Source: Candidatus Omnitrophota bacterium
GTDB taxonomy: Bacteria; Omnitrophota; Gorgyraeia; 2-01-FULL-45-10
Assembly (NCBI GenBank): GCA_041650805.1
Contig: JBAZKM010000007.1
Coordinates: 1-64,000 of the forward strand
Reading direction: 5' to 3'
DNA: 64,000 nt
The notes beneath the pieces are model-generated. The model saw only the letters and a program-made list of their open reading frames with translations, searched no databases and had not been told where the DNA came from. Shown piece after piece: positions 34,391-43,098 of the stretch. Both the position numbers and the translations under genes were made by a program. Each line of letters begins with the position of its first letter. The stretch's first letter is position 1.

Positions 34391-34767
34391 ATATCTTTCT
34401 TGTCCGATCTCAATACCTTATATCTCGTTCTGAACTCTTCCGCGGGATCCGCCTGCGGGCCGGGGATCACCTGCTGGGAAACATTCACCGCCGCGGCCGG
34501 GACCGCATCCTTGGCCGTATCCGAACTGTTCTTCTTACTGTAATCTTCTTTGAAGCCGGAGATATATTTGAACTTCGTCGAGTTCGTTGACGATATGTTT
34601 TCGGAAGGATTTGCCGCCGACGCGCCGGCCTTATACTCATCGGAGAAGGTGTTTATGACCTTCGTTTCGTTAGTGGCGTTCTCTGCATATGCGGCCGAGG
34701 ATACCATAATTAAAGCGAAAAATATCTGATGCAGAGAGCCGGCCCTTCTTTCCTTATTCGGTCCCAT
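34387..34767 (-). CDS. Small secreted protein of unknown function
   Basis: 126 residues. The hydrophobic segment FFALIMVSSAAYA (~16-28) is a signal peptide; the rest is polar, low in complexity and Ser/Asn/Lys-rich, with no recognisable domain. It is coupled by ATGA to the SmpA-like gene and follows the radical SAM gene by 24 nt, so it belongs to that operon. Confidence 0.65.
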   Translation of the reverse strand: MGPNKERRAGSLHQIFFALIMVSSAAYAENATNETKVINTFSDEYKAGASAANPSENISSTNSTKFKYISGFKEDYSKKNSSDTAKDAVPAAAVNVSQQVIPGPQADPAEEFRTRYKVLRSDKKDI

Positions 34768-34791
34768 ATGCCTCCTCTTTCTTTGTGTATT

Positions 34792-36006
34792 TCACAGGCA
34801 TCTGTCCTGCCTCGCGGCGGATGAAATATTTGTGTTGTCTAATACGATCGCGTTAAAAAAATTATCCATCTTATATCCATAATCAACCCCCAGAAAACCG
34901 CTGGAATTTATCTCTCCCATATCAAAATTATGCCGATCGGGCACAGCCCACATGTTTATGACCAGCCTCTTGACCCTGCTTTTCCGGAACAGGGCGCCCC
35001 TCACCGCAGCTACCGGTTTACCGACACGCATCGACTTGGCTAAAGATATCATGCTTCTCGTCATGCGCGATGACCACAACGGTCTTTCCGTCAGAAAATC
35101 GATCCTGCCGTACCCGTAGCGAAAATAGAGCACGGCATTGTACTGGATGGCAGAACTTATCTTCCTCGCTGCCACCGCCCTGATCAGCCGCTCCCTTCCC
35201 ACCCCCAGCGCCTCTGACAGAAGGCCCATCAGTTCTCCTGTCGTTAAACCCTGCATATCTTCGCACCTTCCTATGCGCGAGAACGAGCGCACGCGGAGCG
35301 CAAAGACGTGATCCGGATTTTTCAGACAGAATTCCAGGGCTTTTTTGAATTCACCCTCGTTGACATCCCTCAATATGCTCAATGAGAGCTCCACCCTCAT
35401 ATGCTCCCTTTTCAGGTTCTCCAGGGCGGCAAGCTTCTCTTCCAGGCAGGGACGGCCGTCGATCCGGCTCAATATCGAGTCGTTGAAACCGTTGAGCGAA
35501 AAGACAAAACTGTCGGCCCCCGCCGCTTTAAGGGCCTTCGCGTATCCCGGGTCGACGAGCCGTAAACCATTTGTCACCACTATGACATTTTTACCCATAC
35601 GTTTCAGCTTCCGTATGACCTCGCATATGCGCGGGTGGAGAGTGGGCTCACCTCCTGAAAGGGCGACATCCGGCACCGAAGCGCGTCTGACGGTTTCAAC
35701 TATCTTTTCGACGGGTAGATCACTGCCTGTAATGGTGGGATGAAAACAGAATTTACATCTCATATTGCACCTGTCCGTGATCGGCAGTATAAGCAGGTCA
35801 TTGCCGCAATATCTTTCTTTTGCTATGTTCGCCGCTGCCCTATAAAATGCGGCATCCTTTTCGACAAGGTCACGGAACAGACCGTGCTCCGTGCATGCCT
35901 TTTGCATGAAGATGCCGTCTTCCGCCTCCACGACATCCGCGCGTAACTGCTTCAGGCATGAGGGACAGACGCTTGTGGTATGCTTTATCAATCCGGGATC
36001 TGCCAA
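34792..36006 (-). CDS. Radical SAM enzyme with N-terminal Cys ribbon (Tes/MJ0619-like)
   Basis: 404 residues starting at TTG 36006; a stop codon lies 6 nt upstream in frame, so no earlier start is possible. The N-terminus has VCPSCLKQL then CTEHG, the Cys ribbon typical of the MJ0619/tetraether-synthase (Tes) group. CNMRCKFC (~93-100) holds the 4Fe-4S cluster; SGGEPTLHP (~140) binds SAM. A late CEDM and a final NMWAVPDRHNFD segment may hold further cofactors. Relatives join or methylate lipid chains or pterins; which applies here is unknown. The GT-C gene in the same operon hints at envelope lipids or glycans. Confidence 0.8.
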   Translation of the reverse strand: MADPGLIKHTTSVCPSCLKQLRADVVEAEDGIFMQKACTEHGLFRDLVEKDAAFYRAAANIAKERYCGNDLLILPITDRCNMRCKFCFHPTITGSDLPVEKIVETVRRASVPDVALSGGEPTLHPRICEVIRKLKRMGKNVIVVTNGLRLVDPGYAKALKAAGADSFVFSLNGFNDSILSRIDGRPCLEEKLAALENLKREHMRVELSLSILRDVNEGEFKKALEFCLKNPDHVFALRVRSFSRIGRCEDMQGLTTGELMGLLSEALGVGRERLIRAVAARKISSAIQYNAVLYFRYGYGRIDFLTERPLWSSRMTRSMISLAKSMRVGKPVAAVRGALFRKSRVKRLVINMWAVPDRHNFDMGEINSSGFLGVDYGYKMDNFFNAIVLDNTNISSAARQDRCL

Positions 36007-36041
36007 GACCGTTCACTCTCTTTCCTGTATATCCTGCCTCT

Positions 36042-36070
36042 ATTCTATTCCAAACAAAAACCCTCTGCAA
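36042..36070 (-). promoter_or_regulatory. Promoter of the radical SAM operon, nested in a terminator
   Basis: TTGCAG (36070-36065), 17-bp spacer, TAGAAT (36047-36042). The -35 box lies inside the zinc-ribbon gene's terminator hairpin, as in 30930-30978. Confidence 0.6.
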
Positions 36071-36091
36071 GCATTTTGCTTACAGAGGGTT
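36056..36091 (-). terminator. Intrinsic terminator of the zinc-ribbon gene
   Basis: Arms AACCCTCTG / CAGAGGGTT (36059-36067 and 36083-36091) with an inner GCAA..TTGC stem, followed by five T's on the minus strand. Confidence 0.88.
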
Positions 36092-36131
36092 CTCGCTGTT
36101 AGTATATCCCTTGGAAGAACGGCTCTCGACT

Positions 36132-36293
36132 TTACCTGCCGCCCTTGCGCTTCGAAAAGCACTCCTTGCAATATACCGGACGGTCTTCCCTGGGCTTAAA
36201 AGGGACTTCGCATTCTTTCTTGCATTCTGCGCATGTCGCCTTGTGCATTTCCCGCGGAGCTCCGCCAAATCCACCACCTGGTTGATATGCCAT
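36132..36293 (-). CDS. CxxC zinc-ribbon protein
   Basis: 53 residues from ATG 36293, chosen because GGAGGTAGT sits directly before it; a longer frame from 36347 would run through the promoter. A Gly-rich N-terminus (MAYQPGGGFGG) is followed by a two-knuckle ribbon, CAECKKEC and CKEC, separated by a basic Pro-rich loop (FKPREDRPVY). This short family (often named CxxC-x17-CxxC) is abundant in Planctomycetes/Omnitrophota-like genomes; its function is unknown. Confidence 0.85.
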   Translation of the reverse strand: MAYQPGGGFGGAPREMHKATCAECKKECEVPFKPREDRPVYCKECFSKRKGGR

Positions 36294-36318
36294 ACTACCT
36301 CCTTTTTGGCTATGGCTG

Positions 36319-36347
36319 ATTATAGAACTTCTCCGGACAAATTTCAA
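36319..36347 (-). promoter_or_regulatory. Promoter of the zinc-ribbon gene
   Basis: TTGAAA (36347-36342), 17-bp spacer, TATAAT (36324-36319). Confidence 0.75.
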
Positions 36348-36377
36348 GTATTTTTTTAAAAAGGGCCGGGATCGCCT

Positions 36378-37352
36378 TTACAGCCATTTTCTGCGCCTGA
36401 AATATACAAGCATCGAGACGATCATTATGCCCATTACCAGGATGACCGCGGGATAGCCGAATTTATGCTCGAGCTCCGGCATATACCTGAAGTTCATGCC
36501 GTAGATGCTCGCTATCAGGGTGAGAGGCATCATTATGGTCGTTATCACGGTGAGGGTCTTCATTATCTCGTTCAGACGGTTAGAGACGATCGATACGTAG
36601 GCCTCCATTGCCCCAGATATGATGTCGCGTAATGCGCCCACCGTGTCATTGAACCTTACCATATTATCGTAGACGTTCCTGAAATAGATCAGGTTTGCCG
36701 GCATTATGAACTTAAACGTCCCCCGCGAGAGCAGGCCGATGACGTCGGCCTGCGGTCCGACCGTGCGCCTTAAACTCATTATATCGTTCTTGATATGGTA
36801 TATCTTCTTGAGCGTATTCTGGCTCGGCGACCTGAAGAGCTCGTCGCTCATCTCATCCACCGTCCTGTCAAATTCGTTGATGATCGGAAAATAATTATCG
36901 ATGCATGAATCGAGTATGGAGTAGAGGAGCATGTCTGCCCCGTGCATGATGGTGGGCGACTGTTTCTTGACCCTCTCCTTGCATGCGCAGATGGAGTTGA
37001 ACGATTCGCTGTGAAACGTGATAAGGAAATTTTTGCCCAGGCAGCAATCCAGCTCGGTCATCGCGATCTTGCCCTTCTGGCCGCCGTTGGCGGATCTCAT
37101 GGAAAATATCACGAGGAAGAGATAATCCGGCAGCTCTTCCGCCTTAGGCCTGGCATTGGGCATTATAAAATCTTCCATGGTAAGCGGATGAAGGCTGAAG
37201 ACGTTGGTAAGCAGGTCTATGTCGCCGTCATCTATATCGAAGACATCGAGCCATAATATGGAACGCTCGTCTTTGACGGCGTCCGCCATCTGGGCCGGTG
37301 AAATGTCCGTCTTTAACCCATGGTCGGGATGGTAATAATAACTCTCGTACAT
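36378..37352 (-). CDS. corA: CorA-type Mg2+ channel
   Basis: 324 residues. A soluble N-terminal alpha/beta domain (~1-250) is followed by two membrane helices (~265-320) with the pore signature YGMNF at ~284-288 between them and a basic C-terminus (FRRRKWL). The GMN motif selects hydrated Mg2+. This adds to CNNM, MgtE-sensor and Nramp-type genes in the same window. It lies 15 nt below a small membrane-protein gene. Confidence 0.95.
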   Translation of the reverse strand: MYESYYYHPDHGLKTDISPAQMADAVKDERSILWLDVFDIDDGDIDLLTNVFSLHPLTMEDFIMPNARPKAEELPDYLFLVIFSMRSANGGQKGKIAMTELDCCLGKNFLITFHSESFNSICACKERVKKQSPTIMHGADMLLYSILDSCIDNYFPIINEFDRTVDEMSDELFRSPSQNTLKKIYHIKNDIMSLRRTVGPQADVIGLLSRGTFKFIMPANLIYFRNVYDNMVRFNDTVGALRDIISGAMEAYVSIVSNRLNEIMKTLTVITTIMMPLTLIASIYGMNFRYMPELEHKFGYPAVILVMGIMIVSMLVYFRRRKWL

Positions 37353-37367
37353 ATGATCGTCTCTTTC

Positions 37368-37619
37368 TTAACCGGGTTTTTTATTCTTACGGAATATCTT
37401 CCTTATTAACCGGATGACGATGGCCGACTCAAGGACCTTCAGGGCTATGAGCCCCAGGGCAAAAAAGCCGAGCGGCGGAAGGTAGATGAGGCACGGCACA
37501 AGGGCATCGTCATCGACACGCGAGCAGAGGTTTATCAGGTTTATGTATACGGACCATGCGACATAGATCACCAGCAACGCTATCACTATCCTGACAAACC
37601 TGTTCTTGGGCATCCTCAT
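37368..37619 (-). CDS. Small membrane protein upstream of corA, probably leaderless
   Basis: 83 residues from ATG 37619 (a second ATG lies 6 nt further in). Two hydrophobic helices (~8-30 and ~42-66) are separated by a short polar loop with Cys and Asp (LCSRVDDD), and the tail is strongly basic (IRKIFRKNKKPG). No family recognised. A TATAAT box ends 7 nt before the ATG and no ribosome site is present, so the mRNA is probably leaderless. It is likely co-transcribed with corA. Confidence 0.65.
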   Translation of the reverse strand: MRMPKNRFVRIVIALLVIYVAWSVYINLINLCSRVDDDALVPCLIYLPPLGFFALGLIALKVLESAIVIRLIRKIFRKNKKPG

Positions 37620-37626
37620 GCCCGAT

Positions 37627-37656
37627 ATTATATCACCATAGGCCGGATAAGGACAA
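37627..37656 (-). promoter_or_regulatory. Promoter of the small membrane protein-corA unit
   Basis: TTGTCC (37656-37651), 18-bp spacer, TATAAT (37632-37627) with an extended TGA. It lies 7 nt before the start codon. Confidence 0.6.
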
Positions 37657-37685
37657 CCTGAAATCATCGTGGACCGGGTTTCATG

Positions 37686-38489
37686 TCAACTCAGGCTTTC
37701 GGCGCTGTATCGGGCCATGAGCCCGGTCCGGATGGCGTACCGGTAGATCCTCGTAAAGAACCAATATGCCAGGAGGATGCAGGCCGCGGCCAGGCATCCG
37801 CCCCATACAAGCCCTGCCCACGATACCCCTTTCCCTGAGATGATGCCCCTCAGCCCTTCGAAGACATACGACGGCGGCAATATCCGCGAGACAAGTTGCA
37901 TCCAATGCGGAAGCGTCGATATGGGATAAAGTACCCCGACGAACGGCGATATGAGCGCCGGGATCGGCCAGATGAACCATTCCGATGCCGGGCCGAAGCG
38001 CAGCACCAGCGCGCTTCCGAAAATGCCGAGCGAGATGCCGAAGAGGAATAGCACCAGAAGAAAAGGTATGACCGCCAGGCCGTATATGAAAAATGACAAT
38101 TTAAAGAACGCCACGGCGATGAAGAGCATGACGGCAAGTCCAACCATGCTCGTGGCGATACTTGTGAAGACGAGCCCGCATAAATACTCCGATATCAGAA
38201 GAGGTGTGGCGAATATGTTTAGAAAATTGCGCGACCATACATCCTCGAAGAAGGCCATGGTAACGCCCTGCATGATGCGGATAAAAAAATCCCAGAAGAG
38301 GACGGCCCCGAGCAGCGCCGGCACAAAATCGAACCCCGGCGAGGCGACGGAATTTAGATATCTGGTCAGGAAGCCCCAGAGGACCATGTCCACTGCCGCC
38401 CAGACGAAGAGCGGGAATACGCGCGAGAAACTGCCTCGTATCAGGTAGAGCTGGCGAAGCACTATGGCGAACGTGCGATGGAGGAACAT
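37686..38489 (-). CDS. ABC-2 type transporter permease
   Basis: 267 residues with six membrane segments in the ABC-2 pattern (NodJ/YadH-like). The segment IPALISPFVGVLYPISTLP (~185) is the conserved pre-last loop. It starts 4 nt after the ATPase stop, so the two form one exporter. Substrate unknown; relatives export polysaccharides, drugs or lipids. Confidence 0.88.
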   Translation of the reverse strand: MFLHRTFAIVLRQLYLIRGSFSRVFPLFVWAAVDMVLWGFLTRYLNSVASPGFDFVPALLGAVLFWDFFIRIMQGVTMAFFEDVWSRNFLNIFATPLLISEYLCGLVFTSIATSMVGLAVMLFIAVAFFKLSFFIYGLAVIPFLLVLFLFGISLGIFGSALVLRFGPASEWFIWPIPALISPFVGVLYPISTLPHWMQLVSRILPPSYVFEGLRGIISGKGVSWAGLVWGGCLAAACILLAYWFFTRIYRYAIRTGLMARYSAESLS

Positions 38490-38493
38490 ATCT

Positions 38494-39234
38494 TCAGCCC
38501 AGGCCCAGTGTGACGGGTTCGCGCGCCACGGCTATGAAAAGCTCCTCGAGCGTCTTCTTGCCCCGCTGGGCCGGGAGCGTTTTCGGGTTCCCCTCGAGGA
38601 GTATCCTGCCGTGAGACAGAAATAGCACGCGGTCGCATATATCCCCTACCTCATACATATTGTGCGATGTCCAGAGCACCCCGCCCATACCCCGCGCCGT
38701 ATATTCGCGGATCGTGGCACGAACCTCGCGCGCGGTGGCAGGATCGAGCGACGCCGTCGGCTCATCGAGCAGGAGGAGGTCCGGGCGGTTGAGCATCGCC
38801 TTGGCGAGGCCCGCGCGCGTCTGTTCACCCGAAGAGAGCACGCCGCACTTCCTGTCCCTGAAAGGCCTGAGGGAGAATTGCTCAAGGAGCTCGTCTATGC
38901 GCGCGGGGAGGTCTCTCACTCCGTACAGGCGGCCGAAGATATTCAGATTCTGGAATATGGTCAGGTTGCCGGGGAGCGGCGCATATACGGCCGCGAAGTT
39001 CGTGCGCGAGAGCGCGCTGGAACGGTGCGCGGAAAGGTCGAGGCCTCCGATCGTTATCTTCCCTTCGTCCGGCTCAAGCACGCCAAGGATCATATTGATG
39101 GTCGTCGTCTTCCCGGCCCCGTTCGGGCCCAGGAGCCCGACTATCTCATTCTTATTGACATCGAAGGAGATGCCGTCTACGGCAACGAGATCGCCGTAGA
39201 CCTTGGTCAGAGCCGTGACGGAAAGAGTTTTCAT
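38494..39234 (-). CDS. ABC transporter ATP-binding subunit
   Basis: 246 residues with intact motifs: Walker A GPNGAGKTT (~35), Q-loop region, signature LSSGEQTRAGLA (~130), Walker B LLLLDEPTASLDP (~154) and the switch His in WTSHNMYEV (~190). It pairs with the ABC-2 permease immediately downstream and follows the cyclophilin gene by 35 bp. Confidence 0.95.
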   Translation of the reverse strand: MKTLSVTALTKVYGDLVAVDGISFDVNKNEIVGLLGPNGAGKTTTINMILGVLEPDEGKITIGGLDLSAHRSSALSRTNFAAVYAPLPGNLTIFQNLNIFGRLYGVRDLPARIDELLEQFSLRPFRDRKCGVLSSGEQTRAGLAKAMLNRPDLLLLDEPTASLDPATAREVRATIREYTARGMGGVLWTSHNMYEVGDICDRVLFLSHGRILLEGNPKTLPAQRGKKTLEELFIAVAREPVTLGLG

Positions 39235-39269
39235 AATATGGAGGGTCCCGGGAGGTGGCGGAGATACCG

Positions 39270-39839
<570 letters not shown>

Positions 39840-39860
39840 TCCACAACCTCCTTTTGATCA

Positions 39861-40220
39861 CTAACGCGTCTTATTATACAGCTCCTGGACGTTAGGCATG
39901 ACGAATTCCGGCCTCACGTAACGGCCGTAACCGTTGGCCCACACATATTCGACCTTATTGGTCAGCCGGTTCACGAGGACCTTTATCATTATAGCGCCCG
40001 TGACTATAGTATCGGCTCTCAGGAACACCTGATCGATGACGGTTATCTCCGCCGACTTGCTGTCCTTCAGGATATCGGACCTGCCCGGCGCCGTTTTAGT
40101 CACTATTACGCCTTCACCGCTCGGGCATGATACAAGCAATACGGCAAAGACGATAAATACGCGGGCCGCCGCGCGCCCGATAACCTCTCTCCGGCCGTCA
40201 TGGTAATATGACTTCTTCAT
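39861..40220 (-). CDS. Small secreted protein, unknown
   Basis: 119 residues from ATG 40220, which overlaps the preceding stop (ATGA); a longer frame from 40340 is rejected. A late signal-like helix (ARVFIVFAVLLVSCPSG, ~18-34, with a possible lipobox VSC) precedes a mixed alpha/beta domain (SDILKDSKSAEITVIDQVF) with no family I can name. Confidence 0.6.
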   Translation of the reverse strand: MKKSYYHDGRREVIGRAAARVFIVFAVLLVSCPSGEGVIVTKTAPGRSDILKDSKSAEITVIDQVFLRADTIVTGAIMIKVLVNRLTNKVEYVWANGYGRYVRPEFVMPNVQELYNKTR

Positions 40221-40858
40221 TTGGGTTTCAGGCCTTTGATCCGGTCCGCGTACAGAAAGAATATCCCGGGGCCGAACGAGAAGAGCATTACGGAAAGCCC
40301 GAAAGCGATAGCCACGAACGTGTCCGCTCCCGCACAGCAATATGTCCTCTGCCGCGCGATCAGGTGGCTGGGAACGGCCACGAGGAGCTCCAGGATGCTC
40401 CCGCGGTACACCGTCCTGCTCAACTTCCGGACAAGGGGACCCGGCTCTTCGCGATTACTCCACCGCCTGAATACCAGCGCCCACAACGCCCAGACGAGGA
40501 CCAGCTCCGACAGGATAACAAATTGTTCCTTGCCGGACGGTGAACCATGAAAGGCAAGCTCATAGAGCGCGAAGATGAGCCCTGCGGCCAATATACCCAT
40601 CATCAAACCTGAGGCGGCTATCGGCCATATGAGCGACCTTCGCGAGACGGGGCGGCCTCCGGCAACGCGGGTGGGTATGACGAGGAGGGCAAGCTGCCCG
40701 GTCATCATCACCAGTATCCAGATCCAGTAAACGGGCTGCCTGAACATTTCGACGCTGTCTATCTGAGTACCCCAGAAGCTGAAGATGGCGACCGGCTGTG
40801 TAAGCGCTATCAGGATCAATCCGTATACCGCCGCTATCAGAAAAGCAGCTCTCTTCAT
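40217..40858 (-). CDS. Five-helix membrane protein with an RxRxYCCAG motif
   Basis: 213 residues and five membrane segments. The segment VPSHLIARQRTYCCAG (~160-175), lying just before the last helix, has a conserved look, with His, two Arg and paired Cys that could bind metal or form a disulfide. I do not recognise the family. It is followed by the coupled 119-aa gene. AAAGGGGGAAG precedes the ATG. Confidence 0.65.
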   Translation of the reverse strand: MKRAAFLIAAVYGLILIALTQPVAIFSFWGTQIDSVEMFRQPVYWIWILVMMTGQLALLVIPTRVAGGRPVSRRSLIWPIAASGLMMGILAAGLIFALYELAFHGSPSGKEQFVILSELVLVWALWALVFRRWSNREEPGPLVRKLSRTVYRGSILELLVAVPSHLIARQRTYCCAGADTFVAIAFGLSVMLFSFGPGIFFLYADRIKGLKPK

Positions 40859-40873
40859 ATCTTCCCCCTTTCC

Positions 40874-41272
40874 CTAATCCGTTGCCGCCTCCAGCTCCGC
40901 CTCATCCAGACCGCCGTCTCCGTTCTTATCATATACCGTGTAGAACGCGTCCATCTCTTCTTTAGAGACAGACCCGTCATCATTATAATCCATGGCTTCA
41001 TATATATCGACATTCTCGGTGCTGACGAGTACCTCGGGGACGTCCGACCTGTGCCGGTTTATCCACAGGAGACGGTCCTTGGTGTTCACGGCCCCGTCCC
41101 CGTTCAGGTCATGCGTATTTACGTACTTATAAGACCTCATCTGGGCCTTGTCGTGTGTCCTCTTTAAGTCATGGGCCTGTCTCTTCGGCAGGATCGGAGC
41201 GGCAAGCGCGCCGCTCAGAAGAACGGAAAACGCAACCGCGACCATAAAGCTCCTGTGGATCCATCTTAACAT
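40874..41272 (-). CDS. Secreted EF-hand protein
   Basis: 132 residues. Signal peptide ~1-25, then three EF-hand-like loops: DLNGDGAVNTKD (~56), DYNDDGSVSKEE (~94) and DKNGDGGLDEAE (~114). The last two form a canonical EF pair. It probably binds Ca2+ in the periplasm or outside. Ribosome site AGGAGAG. Confidence 0.85.
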   Translation of the reverse strand: MLRWIHRSFMVAVAFSVLLSGALAAPILPKRQAHDLKRTHDKAQMRSYKYVNTHDLNGDGAVNTKDRLLWINRHRSDVPEVLVSTENVDIYEAMDYNDDGSVSKEEMDAFYTVYDKNGDGGLDEAELEAATD

Positions 41273-41324
41273 CTCTCTCCTCCTTTTTTTTATTTACCCT
41301 TCGGGTCCCGCGAACAGTCTATCT

Positions 41325-42056
41325 TCAGAAAAGATACGAAGATGAGACCGACAGCGCGGTCTCATCGAAAAAACGGCCCTCTACGCTCAGCCTGGCCTTG
41401 CCGTCAAAGAGATATATCTCCGCGCCGCTTATGAGGCCGACATGGTCCTCCGAATATCGCCTCTTCTTATCGTGTCCGTTCACCTTATATACCATCTCGC
41501 AGTCCGAGCCCTTGATGCCCGCGTAAAGGGTGACAAATTCGATATCCCCGGCTATAAGTCCGCTCACCTGCCAGTCATCCAGGAAAGATTCGTACTTGTC
41601 GTCTCCGGCAGAGCGGTCCTGCGGGTGGACGCTTATGTGCTGAAAACCGGCGATCACGCGGATATGGTACTTCTCGCTATCGAAGACCTTGAACCTAAAA
41701 CCGTACCCTCCGGCAAACCCGGTATCAAATTCCAGCTTTGGGAGATGGGAGGAGCCCGTCTCCGTCGCGTCCCCGATACCGATCTTGCCGTCCAGCGATA
41801 ACCAGTCGGCCACACCGAACGACACCGTGTAAAAATGGTTCCGGCTCCTCAGGGTGCCGTATGACCGGTCGAGGGGCCTGTCAAAGATCATGTTGAACTC
41901 GTAACCCAGCTCCACGTCATGCCCGGGAGGCAGACGCGTCCCGTTCGACGACGCCGCATAAGACCCGGACACAGGGCTGAGGGAGACGGCGGCCGATAAA
42001 GAGAGCGCTAAAAGACGGCTGCCGAGGCGCCCGATCTTCAGTGATCCTGTTCTCAT
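41325..42056 (-). CDS. Outer-membrane beta-barrel protein
   Basis: 243 residues. Signal peptide ~1-34 (cleavage near GSYA-AS). The rest alternates polar and hydrophobic residues in ~9-residue strands (GFAGGYGFRFKVF, YHIRVIAGFQHISV, RLSVEGRFFDETALSVSSSY) and ends in Phe, the usual barrel-assembly signal. About ten strands are likely. The ligand is unknown. The start has no ribosome site. Confidence 0.78.
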   Translation of the reverse strand: MRTGSLKIGRLGSRLLALSLSAAVSLSPVSGSYAASSNGTRLPPGHDVELGYEFNMIFDRPLDRSYGTLRSRNHFYTVSFGVADWLSLDGKIGIGDATETGSSHLPKLEFDTGFAGGYGFRFKVFDSEKYHIRVIAGFQHISVHPQDRSAGDDKYESFLDDWQVSGLIAGDIEFVTLYAGIKGSDCEMVYKVNGHDKKRRYSEDHVGLISGAEIYLFDGKARLSVEGRFFDETALSVSSSYLF

Positions 42057-42074
42057 ATTTTACCGGTGCCGGCC

Positions 42075-42557
42075 TTAATTACCGGAGACGAGCCCGTTAC
42101 CCTTCTCCTGCCACTCTTTCAACCCGCCCTTATAGTCAAGGACGTTGTAACCCAACCCGGATAATTTACCGGCCGCCTGTGTCGAGGCCGTGCATTGAAA
42201 ACTGCCGCAATAGACGATGATATTGTCACCTTTGGAGAGCATCCCTGCTGCGGTCGTCTCATTTATCGTGTCGAGAGGGAAGGATGCCGCACCTTCAATA
42301 TGCCCCTTACTATAGCTATCCTGGGAGAGGACGTCGAGCAGCTTATACCCTTCTCCGGATCCTCTTATCGCCATGAACTGGTCGTAAGTTATCTCCCTGA
42401 CGCCGGCTTTCACCGCCGCCTCACCTGTAACACGTGAAAAGGTGCCCATCGCCGCCTCTTTGCTCTCATCGCCGGGACCGCATGACCCGCACATGGCAAA
42501 AGCGGAGACGCATATCAACACAACGGCCGCCGCTAACACGTATACTCTTGTTACCAT
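42075..42557 (-). CDS. Exported rhodanese-domain protein
   Basis: 160 residues. A signal peptide with a lipobox-like AFAMCGSCG (~19-27), then a rhodanese domain (~50-155): LLDVLSQDSYSKGHIEGAAS and the active-site loop IIVYCGSFQCTAS (~114-126). The active loop Cys is present, so sulfur transfer is possible. GGAGGATC precedes the ATG. Confidence 0.9.
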   Translation of the reverse strand: MVTRVYVLAAAVVLICVSAFAMCGSCGPGDESKEAAMGTFSRVTGEAAVKAGVREITYDQFMAIRGSGEGYKLLDVLSQDSYSKGHIEGAASFPLDTINETTAAGMLSKGDNIIVYCGSFQCTASTQAAGKLSGLGYNVLDYKGGLKEWQEKGNGLVSGN

Positions 42558-42577
42558 ATATAGATCCTCCTTTTCTG

Positions 42578-43009
42578 TTATTTCCGCCCGAATTTTACAT
42601 TAAGTATCTTAACATCAAAATCATCGACTTCGCCGCGCTGTGAATAGGGATACTCTTCGTTCCTCTCATTGAAGACGTCGCCGTTAAGGCGTATCTTATA
42701 TTTCCTCGCCTCTCCCGGCGGGATCGCCTCGGTCAGCCTATCTTTCAGGATGACCCTCTTTACCGTATAACCTTCCGCATCATAATAACTGACCTCAAGG
42801 TTCAGGTTGGTTATGCTCTTATCGCCGTTATTCTTGAGCTCTATCCGCAGGCAGGCGAAGTGCGGGAATTCGTCCCGGTCAAAATCGATGGCGCTTTCCG
42901 CCACCTCTATATCTTTCACGCCCTCTCCGGCCGCCATCGCCGCTTCCGGGCCGGGATACGACAGGAGCGCAAGGGATATCAATAATACCGCATCTCTCTT
43001 CTTTAACAT
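42578..43009 (-). CDS. Secreted Ig-like/FxLYD-type protein
   Basis: 143 residues. Signal peptide ~1-27, then one beta-sandwich domain (ACLRIELKNNGDKSITNLNL as a pattern: N-G-x-x-x-I-x-x-x-x-L-x-V-x-Y-Y-D), as in FxLYD/DUF3426-like domains of envelope proteins. It ends VKILNVKFGRK. Function unknown. AAAAGG precedes the ATG. Confidence 0.7.
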   Translation of the reverse strand: MLKKRDAVLLISLALLSYPGPEAAMAAGEGVKDIEVAESAIDFDRDEFPHFACLRIELKNNGDKSITNLNLEVSYYDAEGYTVKRVILKDRLTEAIPPGEARKYKIRLNGDVFNERNEEYPYSQRGEVDDFDVKILNVKFGRK

Positions 43010-43098
43010 ATTTGCCTTTTCCCGAAAATTACGCTGAAAACTGCCGTATATTCTACCTCAAAAGAGAGGATCCGTACATCTTTGAATGGCGCGCATTA

